Shown here: positions 22,096 to 31,213 of the stretch, in pieces
How the letters are laid out: each line of letters starts with the position of its first letter
Numbering within the stretch: position 1 is the stretch's first letter
Assembly: GCA_903934325.1 (NCBI GenBank)
Contig: CAIZNH010000025.1
Span: 1-32,222 of the forward strand
Origin: an uncultured Alphaproteobacteria bacterium
Lineage (GTDB): Bacteria > Pseudomonadota > Alphaproteobacteria > Sphingomonadales > Sphingomonadaceae
DNA length: 32,222 nt
Direction of reading: 5' to 3'
Position numbers and translations under genes: made by a program
The notes under the pieces: model-generated
The model's input: the letters and a program-made list of their open reading frames with translations, nothing else
Database searches by the model: none
Told to the model about the DNA's origin: nothing

Positions 22096-22581
22096 TCAGT
22101 CCTTGGGCTGGCTCAGCGCGATGCGGTTGCCCTCGCTATCCTCGAACTCGGCGACGAAACCGGCCGCGCCGATATCCTTCCTGGGATAGAGCACCTTGGC
22201 CCCGCGCGCCGTCGCCCGCGCAAGCACGGCGTCGATGTCAGGTACGTCGAAATAGATCACCGGCCCGTCATGCGAGGGGCGATAGACATCCCCCTTAGCG
22301 AGCGCGCCCGAAGCGCCGAAGCGGCCATCGGCGCGGGGGAAGAAGGCCATCTCATAGCCGTCGACATTCTCGCGGGTGAGCGGGTGGCCGAGCACGGCCT
22401 CGTAGAAGGCGGCCGCGCGGTCCATGTCGGTCACGGGGATTTCGAAATGGACCACCGGATTGATCATCGCCGCCTCGCCTGTGCTGTCCGGAGCCGGATC
22501 GGGGGCCGCAGGGCTGTTGCAGGCGGCCACTGCCAGCATCGGCAGCAAGGCGGCAAGCAGCAGCGCCCGGCGCGCGCTCAT
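22096..22581 (-). CDS. VOC (glyoxalase/bleomycin-resistance fold) protein with lipoprotein signal
   Basis: The 161-residue protein starts with a short charged and then hydrophobic segment ending in a lipobox, LAVAAC (C21), and a Pro/Ala-rich linker. This predicts a membrane-anchored periplasmic lipoprotein. Residues 39-159 are one VOC unit: [54 protein letters not shown]. Cytosolic VOC proteins typically begin at the MINPVVHF position, so the lipoprotein leader is unusual. The start at 22579-22581 overlaps the kup stop (ATGA), which supports it as the real start. H45 and E152 are possible metal ligands. Substrate unknown. Confidence 0.78.
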   Translation of the reverse strand: MSARRALLLAALLPMLAVAACNSPAAPDPAPDSTGEAAMINPVVHFEIPVTDMDRAAAFYEAVLGHPLTRENVDGYEMAFFPRADGRFGASGALAKGDVYRPSHDGPVIYFDVPDIDAVLARATARGAKVLYPRKDIGAAGFVAEFEDSEGNRIALSQPKD

Positions 22582-24509
22582 ATCTCGATCTGGCTACCCA
22601 GTTCGACCACGCGGTTGGTCGGCAGTTTGAAGAAGTCCATCGCGCTCGCCGCATTGCGCAGCATCCATGCGAACACCTTCTCGCGCCAGATCGGCATGCC
22701 GGGGTGATCGCTCGGGATCAGAGTCTGGCGCGAGAGGAAGAAGCTGGTGTGCATCATGTCGAATTCGCCGCCGCAACGCTGCATCGTCTTGAGGCCCTGC
22801 GGTACGTCAGTCTCTTCCATGAAGCCGTAGTTCAGCACCGCGCGGTAGAACCCGTCGCCCAGATCGGTCATCTCGCAGCGCGCTTCGGGATCGACATAGG
22901 GCACATCGGCGATGCTGATCGTGAGGATAACCACACGCTCGTGCAGCACCTTGTTGTGCTTGATATTGTGGAGCAGCGCCGAGGGCACACCCGCCGTGGT
23001 CGAGGCCATGAACACCGCGGTGCCCGGCACGCGCAGGGCCGAGCCCTTGGCCGATTTGGCGAAGATCTCGAGCGGCAGCGCGCTCTCGCTCATGTGTTCA
23101 CGCATCAGCTTGCGCCCGCGCGCCCAGGTGGTGAGGAAGGTGAAGATCACGAAGCCGATGGCGAGCGGCACCCAGCCCCCCTGCGGCACCTTGATGAGGT
23201 TCGCGCCGAAATAGGCGACGTCGACGATCAGGAAGGCCAGCACCAGCGGCCCCGCTTTCCACAAGGGCCAGCGCCACAGGCTGAACAGCACCGCCGCGAG
23301 CAGCAGCGTGTCGATGAACATCGCCCCCGTCACCGCGATGCCATAGGCCGCGGCAAGATTGCTCGACGACTGGAAGAACAGCACCAGCAGGATCACCATC
23401 ACCATCAGGCCCCAGTTGATCGCCGGGATATAGATCTGCCCCGCAGCCGAGGCGCTGGTGTGGTGGATGTCCATGCGCGGGATGAAGCCGAGCTGGATCG
23501 CCTGCTGGGTAAGGCTGAAGGCGCCCGAGATCACCGCCTGGCTGGCAATGATCGTGGCGAGCAGCGCGATGATCACCACCGGCACCTTCACCATATCGGG
23601 GATCATCAGGAAGAAGGGATCCTTGATCAGCGCCGCCGTCGCCTCAGGAGAGGTCTGCGACAGCACCATCGCGCCCTGCCCCATGTAGTTCAGCATCAGC
23701 GCCGGGAACACGAAGGTCACCCACGACAGGCCGATCGGCTTGCGCCCGAAATGGCCCATGTCGGCATAGAGCGCCTCGGCCCCCGTCACCGCCAGCACCA
23801 CGCTGCCCATCGCGACAAAGGCGGTAAACCCGTCGGTGGCGAAGAAATGCAGGGCGTTGAGCGGATTGATCGTTTCGAGGATGATCGCCCGATTGGCCGA
23901 AAGATGCATCACGCCGAGCGTCGCCAGCATCGCGAAATAGGTCAGCATGATCGGGCCGAACAGCTTGCCGACCTTCTCCGTCCCGCGTGACTGGAAGGCG
24001 AACAGGCCCACGAGGATCGCGACCGCGGTGGGCACGATCCACGGCTCGAAACCCGGCACGATATATTGCAGGCCTTCGGTGGCCGAGAGCACCGAGATCG
24101 CCGGCGTGATCATGCTGTCGCCGTAGAACAGCGCGGTGGCGAAGACGCCGAGCAGCACCAGCGGCGCAGTCCACTTCGCGCTGTCCGATGCGTGGCGGAT
24201 CAGCGCCAGCAGCGCCAGGCTCCCGCCCTCGCCGCGGTTGTCGGCGCGCATGATGGTGAGGACGTATTTGACCGTCACCACCATCATCATCGACCAGAAC
24301 ACGAGGCTCAGCACCCCGTGGATGTGCGCGGCATCGGGCATGATCCGCGCCGCACCGTTGTGCGCGGCGAAGGTCTCGCGGAAGGCGTAAAGCGGGCTGG
24401 TGCCGATATCGCCGAAGACAACGCCCACCGCGCCGATCGCGAGGGTCACGGTCGAGGTGCGATTGCCGTGGGAATGGCCCGGCTGGGCGGTGGCTGCGCT
24501 ATTGGTCAT
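22578..24509 (-). CDS. kup: KUP-family potassium transporter
   Basis: Kup brings potassium into the cell, probably with protons. The 643-residue protein has [11 protein letters not shown] at 33-43, about 12 membrane segments up to residue about 460, and the soluble C-terminal domain ([19 protein letters not shown] is typical). Other family motifs are [34 protein letters not shown] and LNYMGQGA. The start is ATG at 24507-24509 (MTNSAATAQ); a longer frame from 24611 adds low-complexity residues. The VOC lipoprotein gene is coupled behind it. Confidence 0.95.
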   Translation of the reverse strand: MTNSAATAQPGHSHGNRTSTVTLAIGAVGVVFGDIGTSPLYAFRETFAAHNGAARIMPDAAHIHGVLSLVFWSMMMVVTVKYVLTIMRADNRGEGGSLALLALIRHASDSAKWTAPLVLLGVFATALFYGDSMITPAISVLSATEGLQYIVPGFEPWIVPTAVAILVGLFAFQSRGTEKVGKLFGPIMLTYFAMLATLGVMHLSANRAIILETINPLNALHFFATDGFTAFVAMGSVVLAVTGAEALYADMGHFGRKPIGLSWVTFVFPALMLNYMGQGAMVLSQTSPEATAALIKDPFFLMIPDMVKVPVVIIALLATIIASQAVISGAFSLTQQAIQLGFIPRMDIHHTSASAAGQIYIPAINWGLMVMVILLVLFFQSSSNLAAAYGIAVTGAMFIDTLLLAAVLFSLWRWPLWKAGPLVLAFLIVDVAYFGANLIKVPQGGWVPLAIGFVIFTFLTTWARGRKLMREHMSESALPLEIFAKSAKGSALRVPGTAVFMASTTAGVPSALLHNIKHNKVLHERVVILTISIADVPYVDPEARCEMTDLGDGFYRAVLNYGFMEETDVPQGLKTMQRCGGEFDMMHTSFFLSRQTLIPSDHPGMPIWREKVFAWMLRNAASAMDFFKLPTNRVVELGSQIEI

Positions 24510-24636
24510 CTCAGGTGGATTTCCCGTGATCCTCGGTACTGCCCAGTCCGCCGGACCGACTCCGACAGATGAGGCGGCGCGCCTAGCACCGCCTTTTCGC
24601 AGCTGCAACACAAGACGCGCGGGCGTCTCACAGGGG

Positions 24637-25284
24637 TCACTGACCCTGAAGCATCGGCGCGCGGGCGATCATGTCGTCAAGCCGCGCGACTTCCGCCTCC
24701 AGCCCGTCGCGCCACGGGGCATCGGGAGGCGAACGCTCGATCAGGCTGGCCCAGACATTGCGCGCCGCGCGCACCTCGCCGCTCTGGAGATAGGCAAAGC
24801 CGAGGAAGTAGTCCGCGCCGGGATGGGCCGGATCGATCGCACGGGCGCGGCCGAAGGCCTGCACGGCGGCGGGGGTGACAAAGCCGTCCGCATGGCCGAC
24901 CAGCGCCATGCCAAGCGCCAGCCAGCTTTCCAGATCGCGCGGATTGTCCTCAAGGCCCTTGCGCAGGAGGCCTGCCGCATCGGCAAAGCGGCCGCGCCGG
25001 GCAAAGGCATCGGAGGTCAGCAGATAATCGGGCGGCGGCGCGGTGCGATCGAACAGCGCGGCGCGCCCCTCGACCATCGCCTCGCCCTGATTGGCGATTG
25101 CGGGCGCTTCGCTCTTGGGTGCCGAAGCGAGGCCGGGCGAGCCCTGCCAGGCGTAGCCCGCAAGGCCGAACACCAGCACCGCGCCAAACAGCGACAGCCC
25201 CTCGCGCGGCAAGCGCAGCAGGAAGGCCGCGAGCGCAAAAGCCGCGAGCGCGAGCGCGAGGACTGCCAGCCAGCCGCCGATCAT
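24637..25284 (-). CDS. ccmI: Cytochrome c maturation TPR protein CcmI (CycH-like)
   Basis: The 215-residue protein has two N-terminal membrane helices (about 3-24 and 29-47) and a periplasmic tail with TPR-like repeats: [36 protein letters not shown], and [23 protein letters not shown]. CcmI chaperones apocytochrome c and delivers it to the CcmF-CcmH ligation complex. It is shorter than classic CcmI, so it may correspond mainly to the C-terminal part. ATG 25282-25284 overlaps the ccmH stop (ATGA), and it is the last gene of the ccm run. Confidence 0.82.
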   Translation of the reverse strand: MIGGWLAVLALALAAFALAAFLLRLPREGLSLFGAVLVFGLAGYAWQGSPGLASAPKSEAPAIANQGEAMVEGRAALFDRTAPPPDYLLTSDAFARRGRFADAAGLLRKGLEDNPRDLESWLALGMALVGHADGFVTPAAVQAFGRARAIDPAHPGADYFLGFAYLQSGEVRAARNVWASLIERSPPDAPWRDGLEAEVARLDDMIARAPMLQGQ

Positions 25285-25733
25285 GCCGTCTCTCCCCCAT
25301 CGGTATCGGCATCCGAGCGCCGCTTGCCCAGCCGCCGCAGCAACACGCCCGCAACGATCAGGATCACCAGCACCGGCACCGCAAACAGCGGCCAGGTGGT
25401 GGCGCTGACTTCGGGTTCGTAGCTGACATAATCGCCGTAGCGCGCGATCAGCCACGCGCGGATCTGCTCGGGGCTCTCGCCGGCAAGGATGCGGGCACGC
25501 ACCTGATGGCGCATGTCACCCGCCATCGGCGCGTCGCTGTCGGCGATCGACTGCGACTGGCACTTGAGGCAGCGCAAGGTCGCCATCAGCGCGGCGGCTT
25601 GGGCTTCCTTGGCGGGATCGTCGAGCTGGTTATAGGCATAGGGCGCGGGCGGCATCGTATCCTGCGCGCCCAGCGGCCGGGGCAGCAGCACCGCGAGCAC
25701 CACCAGCGCGATGGCGAAGAGGGCGCGGATCAT
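25281..25733 (-). CDS. ccmH: Cytochrome c maturation thioredoxin-like protein CcmH
   Basis: The 150-residue protein has a signal/anchor at the N-terminus, the conserved LRCLKCQSQSIADS motif with redox cysteines C55 and C58, and a C-terminal membrane helix (about 112-132). CcmH reduces the CXXCH disulfide of apocytochrome c or passes electrons from CcmG in the periplasm. DMRHQVRARILAGESPEQIRAWLIARYGDYV matches the family. It overlaps both neighbours by four bases, so the whole block is translationally coupled. Confidence 0.94.
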   Translation of the reverse strand: MIRALFAIALVVLAVLLPRPLGAQDTMPPAPYAYNQLDDPAKEAQAAALMATLRCLKCQSQSIADSDAPMAGDMRHQVRARILAGESPEQIRAWLIARYGDYVSYEPEVSATTWPLFAVPVLVILIVAGVLLRRLGKRRSDADTDGGETA

Positions 25734-26260
25734 CGGGCTTTCTCCAGTTCGGCCAGCAGCACCGGCACGTCATCGGCGCGAATGTCGCCGATATGCTGGT
25801 AACGGATCACGCCCTTGGCATCGATCACGAAGGTCTCCGGCACGCCGGACGAGCCGATCGCCAGCTGCACTTCGGAAATGCGGTCAGACCCGATGCGGCT
25901 GTAGGGATTGCCGTACTGGCCGAGGAAATTGGCAACATCCTCGGGCCGGTCACGAATGGCGATGCCGACGATTTCCACGCCTTGTGCCTTCAGGGCTTCG
26001 AGCTGCGGGGCCTCGGCGATGCAGGGCACGCACCAGCTCGCCCAGATGTTGAGCAGGCGCGGCGCACCGCCCACCATGTCGGCCCGGGCAGCGCCCGGCA
26101 GGCCGCCGAAGGCCGGATCGAGCGCGAAATCGGGCAGCGGTTGGCCGATCATCGTGCTCTCGACGAACTGGTCCTTCTCCTGCGTCAGCATGTAACCCGC
26201 CAGCCCCGCAAAGAAGGCGAACAGCGCGAGCGGCACCCAGAGCCACAATCCCTTGCGCAT
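25730..26260 (-). CDS. ccmG: Thiol:disulfide interchange protein CcmG/DsbE
   Basis: This 176-residue membrane-anchored thioredoxin keeps apocytochrome c cysteines reduced for haem attachment. It has one N-terminal helix (about 5-25), the active site W76-C77-V-P-C80 in NIWASWCVPC, and the cis-proline loop GVPET (P141). LGQYGNPYSRIGSD is the typical CcmG segment. ATG 26258-26260 lies five bases after the ccmF stop; a longer upstream frame only shadows ccmF. Confidence 0.95.
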   Translation of the reverse strand: MRKGLWLWVPLALFAFFAGLAGYMLTQEKDQFVESTMIGQPLPDFALDPAFGGLPGAARADMVGGAPRLLNIWASWCVPCIAEAPQLEALKAQGVEIVGIAIRDRPEDVANFLGQYGNPYSRIGSDRISEVQLAIGSSGVPETFVIDAKGVIRYQHIGDIRADDVPVLLAELEKAR

Positions 26261-26265
26261 CAGCC

Positions 26266-28251
26266 CTACTCCGCCGGCACCGGAGCGGCTTGCCCGAGCG
26301 CCTCGATATCGGCCCGCCGCGCCGCGCCCATGGCCGCAGCCTTGCGGCGCTTCACATCCACCCGCACCCGGCCCGCAATCGCCAGCACACCGCCCAGCGC
26401 AACCAGCAGCCCGCCATACCAGATGAAGGTGACAAACGGCTTCCACCACACGCGGATCTGCCAGCGGCCATCCTCGGCCTGATTGCCGAGCACCGCATAA
26501 AGCTGCCCGTTCCAGCGGGTCAGCAGCGCGCTTTCGCTGGTGGCCTGCGGGGGCGACCAGAAGGTGCGCGCTTGCGGGGCAAGGATCACCGGCTCCCCGC
26601 CGTCCTGACTGACAGAAATGCGCGCCTCGATCGCGGTCCAGTTGGGGCCGGCCACCGGCGTGACGCTGCCGAGCGTGACCGCGAAATCACCGACCTGTTC
26701 GGTCCCGCCAACCGCGACGGCCGCCAGCCGTTCCTGGGTGAAGGCGCCCTCGCAGGCCATGCCGAACAGCGAGACCGCGACGCCGAAATGGGCGAGCACC
26801 ATGCCCCATGTCGCCACCGGCACGCGGGTGAGCTTGCGTCCACGCAGCGGCAGCAGCGCCGCGACTGCCAGCGCCGCCGCCAGCCCGAGGCCGAGCAGCG
26901 GCAGGAAGGGGAAGCTGCCAAAGAAGCTGACCAGCGCAATCACCCCGATCAGCACGGCGGCCACCAGCATCGCCTCGAACTGGATTCGCGCCGGCTTGTC
27001 GTCCTTCCAGCGCAGAATCGGGCCAACCGCCATGACGAGGAACATCGGCACCGCAAAGATCGCCGAGGCCGGATTGAAATAGGGCGGGCCGACGCTGACG
27101 CGCACATCGAAGGCCTCGGTCAGCAGCGGGTAGAGCGTGCCCAAGAGCACGATAGCAAGGATGGCGCAGAGCATCACATTGTTGAACACCAGCGCGCCTT
27201 CACGGCTGGTCGCGGCAAAGCGCTTGCCCTCGGCCACCGCGCCTGCACGCAGGGCAAAGATGGTGAAGGCCCCACCGATATAGAGCCCCAGCAGCCCGAG
27301 GATGAAGGCCCCGCGCTCCGGATCGACCGCGAAGGCATGGACGCTGGTCAGCACACCCGAACGCACCAGGAAGGTGCCGAGCATCGACATCGAGAAGGCA
27401 AGCACGCCGAGCATGATCGTCCAGGTGCGCAGCGCATCGCGCGCAGCCAGCACGCTCACCGAATGCATCAGCGCGGTCGCCGCCAGCCACGGCATGAAGC
27501 TCGCGTTCTCGACCGGATCCCAGAACCACCAGCCGCCCCAGCCAAGCTCGTAATAGGCCCAGTAGGAGCCCGCCGTGATCCCGAAGGTCAGCAGCACCCA
27601 GGCCCCCAGCACCCAGGGGCGCATCACCTTGGCAAAGTCGGGGTTCACCTGACGGGTCAGCAGCGCGCCCATCGCCAGACTGAAGGCGACCGACAGGCCG
27701 ACATAGCCCGCGTAAAGCGTCGGCGGGTGGATCGCGAGGCCGATGTCCTGCAGCAGCGGATTGAGCCCCGAGCCCTCCAGCGCGGGCACCGGCAGCCGCT
27801 CAAACGGATTGGAGGAGAGCAGCAGGAAGGCGTAGAAGCCCAGCGCCACAAAGCCCTGCACGCCCAGCGTCGCGCCCATGGTGCGTTCGGGCAGGCGCTT
27901 TTCAAAGGCGGCAAGCAGCCCGCCCGAAAGCGCCAGCACCCCCACCCACAGCAGCATCGAGCCCTCGTGGTTCCCCCAGGTGCCGGTCAGCTTGTACACC
28001 AGCGGCTTCATCGAATGGGAATTGGTGGCGACCAGCTTGATCGAAAGATCGGTGATCGCAAAGGCATAGAGCAGCAAGGCGAAGGCCAGCACCGCAAGGC
28101 AGGCCTGCACGATCGCGGCGGGGCGCACATAGATCGCCAGCGGATTGGGCGCGTCCTCTGCCCCGCGCAGGGCAAAGCCGCCCGAAATCATCTGCAACAC
28201 CGCCAGCGCGGCTGCGAGCCAGAGGGCAGCCAATCCGATTTCGGCAATCAT
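26266..28251 (-). CDS. ccmF: Cytochrome c haem lyase subunit CcmF
   Basis: CcmF takes haem from CcmE and attaches it to apocytochrome c at the periplasmic face. The 661-residue polytopic protein has the WWD haem-handling motif at about 237-255 (GWGGWWFWDPVENASFMPW). It also has conserved histidine-containing loops such as LAIHPPTLYAGYVG and TGTWGNHEGSMLLWV, and a large periplasmic loop near residues 510-615 before the last helix. Length and motifs are canonical. It is in the middle of the ccm run, with 28 bases to ccmE upstream. Confidence 0.97.
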   Translation of the reverse strand: MIAEIGLAALWLAAALAVLQMISGGFALRGAEDAPNPLAIYVRPAAIVQACLAVLAFALLLYAFAITDLSIKLVATNSHSMKPLVYKLTGTWGNHEGSMLLWVGVLALSGGLLAAFEKRLPERTMGATLGVQGFVALGFYAFLLLSSNPFERLPVPALEGSGLNPLLQDIGLAIHPPTLYAGYVGLSVAFSLAMGALLTRQVNPDFAKVMRPWVLGAWVLLTFGITAGSYWAYYELGWGGWWFWDPVENASFMPWLAATALMHSVSVLAARDALRTWTIMLGVLAFSMSMLGTFLVRSGVLTSVHAFAVDPERGAFILGLLGLYIGGAFTIFALRAGAVAEGKRFAATSREGALVFNNVMLCAILAIVLLGTLYPLLTEAFDVRVSVGPPYFNPASAIFAVPMFLVMAVGPILRWKDDKPARIQFEAMLVAAVLIGVIALVSFFGSFPFLPLLGLGLAAALAVAALLPLRGRKLTRVPVATWGMVLAHFGVAVSLFGMACEGAFTQERLAAVAVGGTEQVGDFAVTLGSVTPVAGPNWTAIEARISVSQDGGEPVILAPQARTFWSPPQATSESALLTRWNGQLYAVLGNQAEDGRWQIRVWWKPFVTFIWYGGLLVALGGVLAIAGRVRVDVKRRKAAAMGAARRADIEALGQAAPVPAE

Positions 28252-28279
28252 CGTCTGGTCCCCGTCCGCAGATCCATGG

Positions 28280-28744
28280 TTACTGGTTCAGCCCCACCGT
28301 CGTATCCGCCGCCATCTTGGCCGCTTCATCCGTGCCCATGCCTTCAAGCTCCTTGGGCACGTAATTCTCGTCATGCTTGGCGAGCAGATTGGTGGCGACG
28401 AAAGTGCCATTGTCATCAAGACTGCCCTCGGCCACCACGCCCGATCCCTCGACAAACAGATCGGGCAGGATGCCGCTATAGCGCACCGGAATGGCATCGG
28501 CGGTGTTGCCGGTGACCATGAAGTTGACGGTGACGCCGTCAGCCTCGGTTGTGATCGAGCCCTTCTGCACCATCCCGCCAAGCCGGACGGCCTGCCCCAC
28601 TGCGGGCGGCGCCTTGGCCATCTGCTCGGGCAGGTAGAAATAATTGGCCTGATTGCGCAGACCCCACGCCGCCAGCAGCCCCGCGCCGACAATGGCGAGC
28701 AGAGCGATGATCACGAGGATCAGACGTTGATGCTTGGCTTTCAT
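28280..28744 (-). CDS. ccmE: Haem chaperone CcmE
   Basis: CcmE receives haem from the CcmC side and holds it covalently before delivery to CcmF. The 154-residue protein has one N-terminal membrane helix (about 7-28), an OB-fold beta domain, and the haem-binding H124 with Y128 in LAKHDENYVP. VRLGGMVQKGSI and the PDLFVEGSGVVAEG loop are conserved family features. ATG 28742-28744 is preceded by GAGGA, a good ribosome site. It lies 14 bases after the ccmD stop. Confidence 0.97.
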   Translation of the reverse strand: MKAKHQRLILVIIALLAIVGAGLLAAWGLRNQANYFYLPEQMAKAPPAVGQAVRLGGMVQKGSITTEADGVTVNFMVTGNTADAIPVRYSGILPDLFVEGSGVVAEGSLDDNGTFVATNLLAKHDENYVPKELEGMGTDEAAKMAADTTVGLNQ

Positions 28745-28758
28745 CCCATGTCCTCAGG

Positions 28759-28899
28759 TCAGCGTCGCCGCGTCGCGTCACGGCGCGCTTCAGCGCGGGC
28801 CATGGCGCGCCACGCCCAGATGATCAGCACCGCGAGCGCCACGCCCGAAATGCCGTAGGCGAGCCACACGAAATCCCACTGGTTCAATTCCTCGCGCAT
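28759..28899 (-). CDS. ccmD: Haem exporter small subunit CcmD
   Basis: This 46-residue protein reads MREELNQWDFVWLAYGISG, then a membrane helix (about 10-30), then an Arg/Ala-rich cytoplasmic tail. The short N-terminus, W..F.W.AYG pattern, single helix and basic tail match CcmD, which binds CcmC and CcmE and helps release holo-CcmE. Its ATG overlaps the ccmC stop by one base (TGATG on the minus strand), and it lies exactly between ccmC and ccmE as expected. It is easily missed because of its size. Confidence 0.88.
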   Translation of the reverse strand: MREELNQWDFVWLAYGISGVALAVLIIWAWRAMARAEARRDATRRR

Positions 28900-29657
28900 C
28901 AGGCCTGCTCCATCACGGGCGCGCTGACGGGCGGCGCATCATCATCGAGCGCCTGCCGCCGCAGCCGCGCCTCGACCTGCGCGTCGGCAATCAGCGTGCG
29001 CATCCGCATCAGCACGATCCCGCCGAACAAGAGCGAAAAACCGAGCACGGCGATCAGCAGCGGGACGAGGAAGGTCGGCTCGATCGCGCTCTTGCCAGCG
29101 GTGATGCTGGGCGGCTGGTGCAGCGAATTCCACCACACAACGCTGCGGTTGATGATCGGCACATTGACCGCGCCGACCATCCCGAAAATCGCTGCGATCT
29201 TTGAAGAACTGCCCTCGCGCGCGGCGGCTTCGGTGAGCGCGATGTAACCGGCATAGAGGAACAGCAGCACCAGCATCGAAGTGAGCCGCCCGTCCCATTC
29301 CCACCAGGTGCCCCAGGTCGGCCGGCCCCAGATCGATCCGGTGGCAAGGCAGATCGCGCAAAAGGCCATCCCAGGCAGCGCAATCGCACGTGCGGAAATC
29401 GCGGCAAGCGGGTGCTTCCAGATCAGCAGCATGGCGCTGGAAATCGCGATGCCGGCCCAGCCGCCCATGCCGAGCCACGCGGCGGGCACATGGATGAAGA
29501 GGATGCGCACCGTGTCGCCCATCAGCCGGTCCGGCGGGACCATGAACAGCCCCCATCCCACCGCGCCGAGCGACAGCACAAGTCCGCTCCAGAAGCACAG
29601 CGGCATCAGCCACTTCGCCAGAGCGAGAAAACGGGTGGGGTTCGCGTAAATGTGCAT
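28899..29657 (-). CDS. ccmC: Haem transporter/handling protein CcmC
   Basis: CcmC presents haem to CcmE in the inner membrane. The 252-residue protein has six membrane segments and the WWD motif WGTWWEWDGRLTS at about 115-127. The likely haem-ligand histidines are in FIHVPAAWLG (H56) and WWNSLHQPPS (H180). It heads the ccm run here. ccmA and ccmB, which often precede it, are not in the window. The C-terminal extension after residue 225 is polar and less conserved. Confidence 0.96.
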   Translation of the reverse strand: MHIYANPTRFLALAKWLMPLCFWSGLVLSLGAVGWGLFMVPPDRLMGDTVRILFIHVPAAWLGMGGWAGIAISSAMLLIWKHPLAAISARAIALPGMAFCAICLATGSIWGRPTWGTWWEWDGRLTSMLVLLFLYAGYIALTEAAAREGSSSKIAAIFGMVGAVNVPIINRSVVWWNSLHQPPSITAGKSAIEPTFLVPLLIAVLGFSLLFGGIVLMRMRTLIADAQVEARLRRQALDDDAPPVSAPVMEQA

Positions 29658-29757
29658 AGGTTCTTGCGTCTGGCGGGGCTTGTAGCCTTACACCCGTCAG
29701 GGACAAGAGAGCAAATCGGGCAAGGGCGCAATTGTTCCCTTGTGCACCATCGCCAAT

Positions 29758-29776
29758 GGCGGGCACGCAGCCCGCC
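29758..29776 (-). terminator. Stem-loop after the leucine-dehydrogenase-like gene
   Basis: GGCGGGC (29758-29764) pairs perfectly with GCCCGCC (29770-29776) around a five-base loop, seven bases past the dehydrogenase stop on the minus strand. No T-run follows, so it is a stable 3' end or a Rho-assisted stop rather than a textbook terminator. Confidence 0.45.
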
Positions 29777-29783
29777 TTCCGGT

Positions 29784-30857
29784 TCAGCCGCGCCCGATCA
29801 GGGCCTGGGCCATGCGATCGGCCACCACGTCGCTGGAGGTGCCGGTGGCATCGCTTGTCGCCCAGATCGATTCGAGCCGCCCGGGGATCTGCGCGATGCG
29901 CTTGCGCACATCGTTGATATCGGCAGGTTCGCCCGCGCGGCGCGCGAGATATTCCACCGCCACCGAGATGATCCCGCCCGCGTTGATGACGTAATCGGGG
30001 GCATAGAGAATGCCGCGTGCCGCCAGCTGTGCTCCGTGCTCGGCCCGCGCCAGCTGGTTGTTCGCCCCGCCTGCGACAACCGCGCAATCGAGCCGGGCAA
30101 TGCCCTCGTCATCGAGGATCGCACCCAATGCATTGGGGCTGAAGACGTCGCAGGCGACCGACATGATCGCATCCGATTGGACCGCGCTCGCCCCCAGTTC
30201 CGCCGCCAGTGCTGCGGCGCGGGCATGATCGATATCGGCCAGCGTCAGCTTCGCGCCGTCCTTGGCCAGCAGCCGGGCCACCCCGCCGCCGACCGAGCCG
30301 GTGCCCTGCAGCGCGACATGCACGCCTGCCAGACTGTCCTTGCCGAGCTTGTGGCGCACCGCCGCCTTGATGCCGAGGAAGATGCCCATCGCGGTAAACG
30401 GCCCGGGATCGCCGCCCGCAGAACCCTCGCCCGCCACCGGCAGGCCCGAGACATGGGCCGTGCGCTGGGCTACGGCGACCATATCGGCTTCCGAAATCCC
30501 GACATCCTCGGCCGTGACATAGCGGCCGCCCAGACCTTCGACCGCATCACCGAAAGCGGCGAGCATCGCCGGGGTCTTGGTGCCCTTGGCGTCGGCGAGG
30601 ATCACCGCCTTGCCTCCGCCCATCGGCAGGCCGGCCATGGCGTTCTTGTAGCTCATCCCGCGCGACAGGCGCAGCGCATCACGCATGGCGCCTGCCGGAT
30701 CGGCATAGTGCCAGAACCGGGTGCCGCCCGCCGCCGGGCCGCAATGGGTGGAATGGATCGCGATGATCGCGGTCAGGCCGCTCGCCCGGTCGTGGACCAG
30801 CTGCACACATTCGTGCGCGTCGAAATCGGGCTCGGCCCAGAAGGCGGTCATCGGCAT
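29784..30857 (-). CDS. Glu/Leu/Phe/Val dehydrogenase, leucine dehydrogenase-like
   Basis: The enzyme oxidatively deaminates a branched-chain or aromatic amino acid with NAD. The 357-residue protein has the catalytic lysines K71 and K83 in MSYKNAMAGLPMGGGKAV, the AEDVGISEADM segment, and a Rossmann fold with GTGSVGGGVARLLA. IHSTHCGPAAGGTRFW at the N-terminus is typical of the Leu/Phe/Val subgroup and not of GDH. The exact amino acid is not determined. Start is ATG at 30855-30857, after a GGGG stretch; a second ATG six bases on is possible, and the frame upstream is only tRNA-His sequence. It lies 47 bases downstream of tRNA-His on the same strand. Confidence 0.92.
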   Translation of the reverse strand: MPMTAFWAEPDFDAHECVQLVHDRASGLTAIIAIHSTHCGPAAGGTRFWHYADPAGAMRDALRLSRGMSYKNAMAGLPMGGGKAVILADAKGTKTPAMLAAFGDAVEGLGGRYVTAEDVGISEADMVAVAQRTAHVSGLPVAGEGSAGGDPGPFTAMGIFLGIKAAVRHKLGKDSLAGVHVALQGTGSVGGGVARLLAKDGAKLTLADIDHARAAALAAELGASAVQSDAIMSVACDVFSPNALGAILDDEGIARLDCAVVAGGANNQLARAEHGAQLAARGILYAPDYVINAGGIISVAVEYLARRAGEPADINDVRKRIAQIPGRLESIWATSDATGTSSDVVADRMAQALIGRG

Positions 30858-30904
30858 GTCCCCGTTAACAGCGCGGGAAGCCTCGACAAAGGACAGGGGG
30901 ATGA

Positions 30905-30982
30905 TGGGGCGATCGACGGGGTTCGAACCCGCGACCTCCGGTACCACAAACCGGCGCTCTAACCAACTGAGCTACGATCGCC
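30905..30982 (-). tRNA. tRNA-His (GUG)
   Basis: On the minus strand the gene has the extra 5' G (position -1, at 30982), acceptor GCGATCG pairing with CGATCGC, and D arm TAGCTCAGTTGGTTAGAGC. The anticodon loop TTGTGGT carries anticodon GTG, and the T arm contains GGTTCGAACCC. Discriminator C and an encoded CCA (30905-30907) follow. The G-1:C73 pair is the histidine identity element and agrees with the anticodon. Confidence 0.95.
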
Positions 30983-31213
30983 ACACGCCCCTGCCCGAAA
31001 ACAACCGGTCCGGTTGCTGCCAAGCCCGCGCTAGAGCCGCGCGGTTTACGCAAGGCACAGGCGCGGTCAAGTCCGCTTTCGGCGGGCCCGCGCCTCTTGC
31101 ACAAAGGCCTGCCGATGGGAAGCGAAAACTGCTTTTGCGCGGAGCTGACGCAAGATTGTTACGCGCCGTCGAGAAGCGTTGCGAAGCGGCGCGCGCGGCC
31201 TATCCTTCCCGGC

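Noticed and set aside
26290..28515. A 741-codon open frame on the plus strand opposite ccmF
   Set aside because: It is an antisense shadow of a canonical ccmF; composition is Arg/Gln/His-rich low complexity.
30858..30947. N-terminal extension of the dehydrogenase (MVPEVAGSNPVDRP...)
   Set aside because: It is a translation of tRNA-His sequence, a familiar annotation artefact.
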